Source: Nitrospirota bacterium (GTDB lineage: Bacteria; Nitrospirota; Nitrospiria; Nitrospirales; NS-4). Taken from it: DNA of 5,576 nt. The notes under the pieces were generated by a model that saw only the letters and a program-made list of their open reading frames with translations, was not told where the DNA came from and ran no database searches. This document shows positions 4,633 to 5,576 of this stretch, one piece after another; position 1 is the first letter of the stretch; every line of letters begins with the position of its first letter. The stretch lies in the NCBI GenBank assembly GCA_005877565.1, contig VBOK01000191.1, forward strand, positions 1 to 5,576. Reading direction: 5' to 3'. The position numbers and the translations under genes are program-made.

Positions 4633-5576
4633 CTACGTGAGGCGCTTGACCTCTCTCCAGCGCCATAGCGCGTAGAGGACGGGGATCACTAGCAGCGTGA
4701 GCACGGTTGCGGTGACCATGCCGCCGATCATCGGCGCGGCGATGCGCTTCATCACGTCCGCGCCCGTGCCGGTCGTCCACATGATCGGGAGCAAGCCTCC
4801 GATGATTGCCGAGACGGTCATCATCACGGGCCGCACCCGTTGCGCGGCGCCCTCCAAGATCGCTTCATAGAGGTCCTGGCGCGTCCTCATCAGGTCCTCG
4901 CGCACGCGCCGTTCGAAGGCCTCATCGAGATAGACCAGCATGATCACGCCGGTCTCCGCCGCAACGCCGGCCAGCGCGATGATTCCTACCCAAACCGCCA
5001 CGCTCAGGTTGTAGCCGAGCAGGTGCAGAAACCAAATCGCCCCGATCACGGCGAAAGGAACGGACAGAAGCACGATCAGCGACTTAGCGAGGGACCGAAA
5101 ATTCAGATACAGCAGCAACAGAATGAGACCCAGCGTCACGGGCACCACCAGCTTCATCCGCTCCTCGGCCCGAACCAGATGCTCGTACTGGCCGGTCCAA
5201 AGCAGGCTATACCCGGGAGGCAGCGTGATCCGTTGGCTGACCACCCGCTTGGCTTCCTCGACATAACCACGCAGGTCACGGCCACTGACCGACACCGAGA
5301 TCAGACCAGCTAAGGCGCCACCTTCATCGGAGATGGACGGCGGCCCTTTGGTGACGACGATCTCCGCGATTTGCCCCAGCGGGATCTGCGCCCCCGAGGG
5401 CGTGGGGATCAGCACCCGCTTGAGCCGCTCCGGATCGTCCCGTAACTCGCGCTTATAACGGACACTGACCGGATACCGTTCGCGTCCTTCGACCGTCGTC
5501 GTCACATTTTCACCGCCGATGGCCGAGGTGATCAAAGTCTGCACATCCCCCACGTTGAGCCCATAGCGGGCCGCCT
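4633..5576 (-). CDS. cusA: CusA-type heavy-metal efflux RND transporter, C-terminal third (cut by window edge)
   Basis: An open frame enters from the right edge and ends at a TAG, giving the last 313 residues of a protein whose family is about 1,030-1,050 long. It begins AARYGLNVGDVQTLI, then VEGRERYPVSVRY, TPSGAQIPLGQIAEI and GRDLRGYVEEA, which are the end of the periplasmic pore domain. Then come five membrane segments near residues 142-159, 164-184, 190-216, 249-269 and 281-303, with VAVWVGIIALAGVAAETGV, MLVYLDEAFE and TTGTGADVMKRIAAPMIGGM, hallmarks of the HME-RND group (CusA/CzcA). The AETGV...YLDEA signature favours the monovalent-cation CusA branch (Cu+/Ag+), but the metal-binding methionines of the cleft lie outside the window, so the ion is inferred. 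In the family it works as a proton-driven trimer with a CusB-like adaptor and a CusC-like outer-membrane channel, whose genes would normally be close upstream. Confidence 0.93.
   Translation of the reverse strand, partial: AARYGLNVGDVQTLITSAIGGENVTTTVEGRERYPVSVRYKRELRDDPERLKRVLIPTPSGAQIPLGQIAEIVVTKGPPSISDEGGALAGLISVSVSGRDLRGYVEEAKRVVSQRITLPPGYSLLWTGQYEHLVRAEERMKLVVPVTLGLILLLLYLNFRSLAKSLIVLLSVPFAVIGAIWFLHLLGYNLSVAVWVGIIALAGVAAETGVIMLVYLDEAFERRVREDLMRTRQDLYEAILEGAAQRVRPVMMTVSAIIGGLLPIMWTTGTGADVMKRIAAPMIGGMVTATVLTLLVIPVLYALWRWREVKRLT

Noticed and set aside
4627..4634. AGCCGGCT palindrome as a bidirectional terminator
   Set aside because: Eight bases of self-complementary sequence leave no loop, and there is no U-run on either side.
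4840..5313. 157-residue plus-strand open frame opposite the RND pump
   Set aside because: It is antisense to conserved CusA sequence, has His/Gln-rich unstructured composition and no recognisable motif.

Overview
The window is GC-rich, densely coding bacterial DNA with no mobile element, tRNA, rRNA or CRISPR array that I could see. Lipoprotein and signal-peptide genes plus a CusA-type RND pump indicate a diderm (Gram-negative-type) bacterium. The Pyrococcus-like class III aminotransferase, the MOSC/methyltransferase pair and the coiled-coil OmpA lipoprotein would fit a Nitrospira-like or similar environmental lineage. That placement is an impression from protein style, not a demonstrated assignment.

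Layout. (1) Positions 1-1613, minus strand: a two-gene unit of a PLP-dependent class III aminotransferase followed by an aldehyde dehydrogenase cut by the window edge, joined by an ATGA overlap. Together they look like a transaminase/dehydrogenase pathway that turns an omega-amino acid or amine into a semialdehyde and then an acid. (2) Positions 1614-1720: a short gap with a perfect TATAAT box and an 8-bp hairpin, probably the border between two minus-strand operons. (3) Positions 1721-3420, minus strand: a tightly packed operon of MOSC-domain protein, SAM-dependent methyltransferase and secreted LolA/DUF4412-like protein. Junctions are a 17-bp overlap and a 10-bp gap. (4) Positions 3421-3646: a divergent intergenic region with an extended -10 box almost touching the MOSC start codon, and on the plus strand a TTGACA box with a 13-nt palindrome ahead of the next gene. 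(5) Positions 3647-4627, plus strand: an OmpA-family lipoprotein with a long coiled coil that contains a nearly identical 84-bp-period duplication. (6) Positions 4633-5576, minus strand: the C-terminal third of a CusA-type heavy-metal RND transporter, convergent with the OmpA gene and only 5 bp from it.

The genes are recognisable families, and I do not see a clearly new defence, mobile or RNA system. The most interesting points are the possible near-leaderless start of the MOSC operon, the three-gene MOSC/methyltransferase/secreted-protein unit whose joint role is unknown, and the recent-looking internal duplication in the OmpA lipoprotein.
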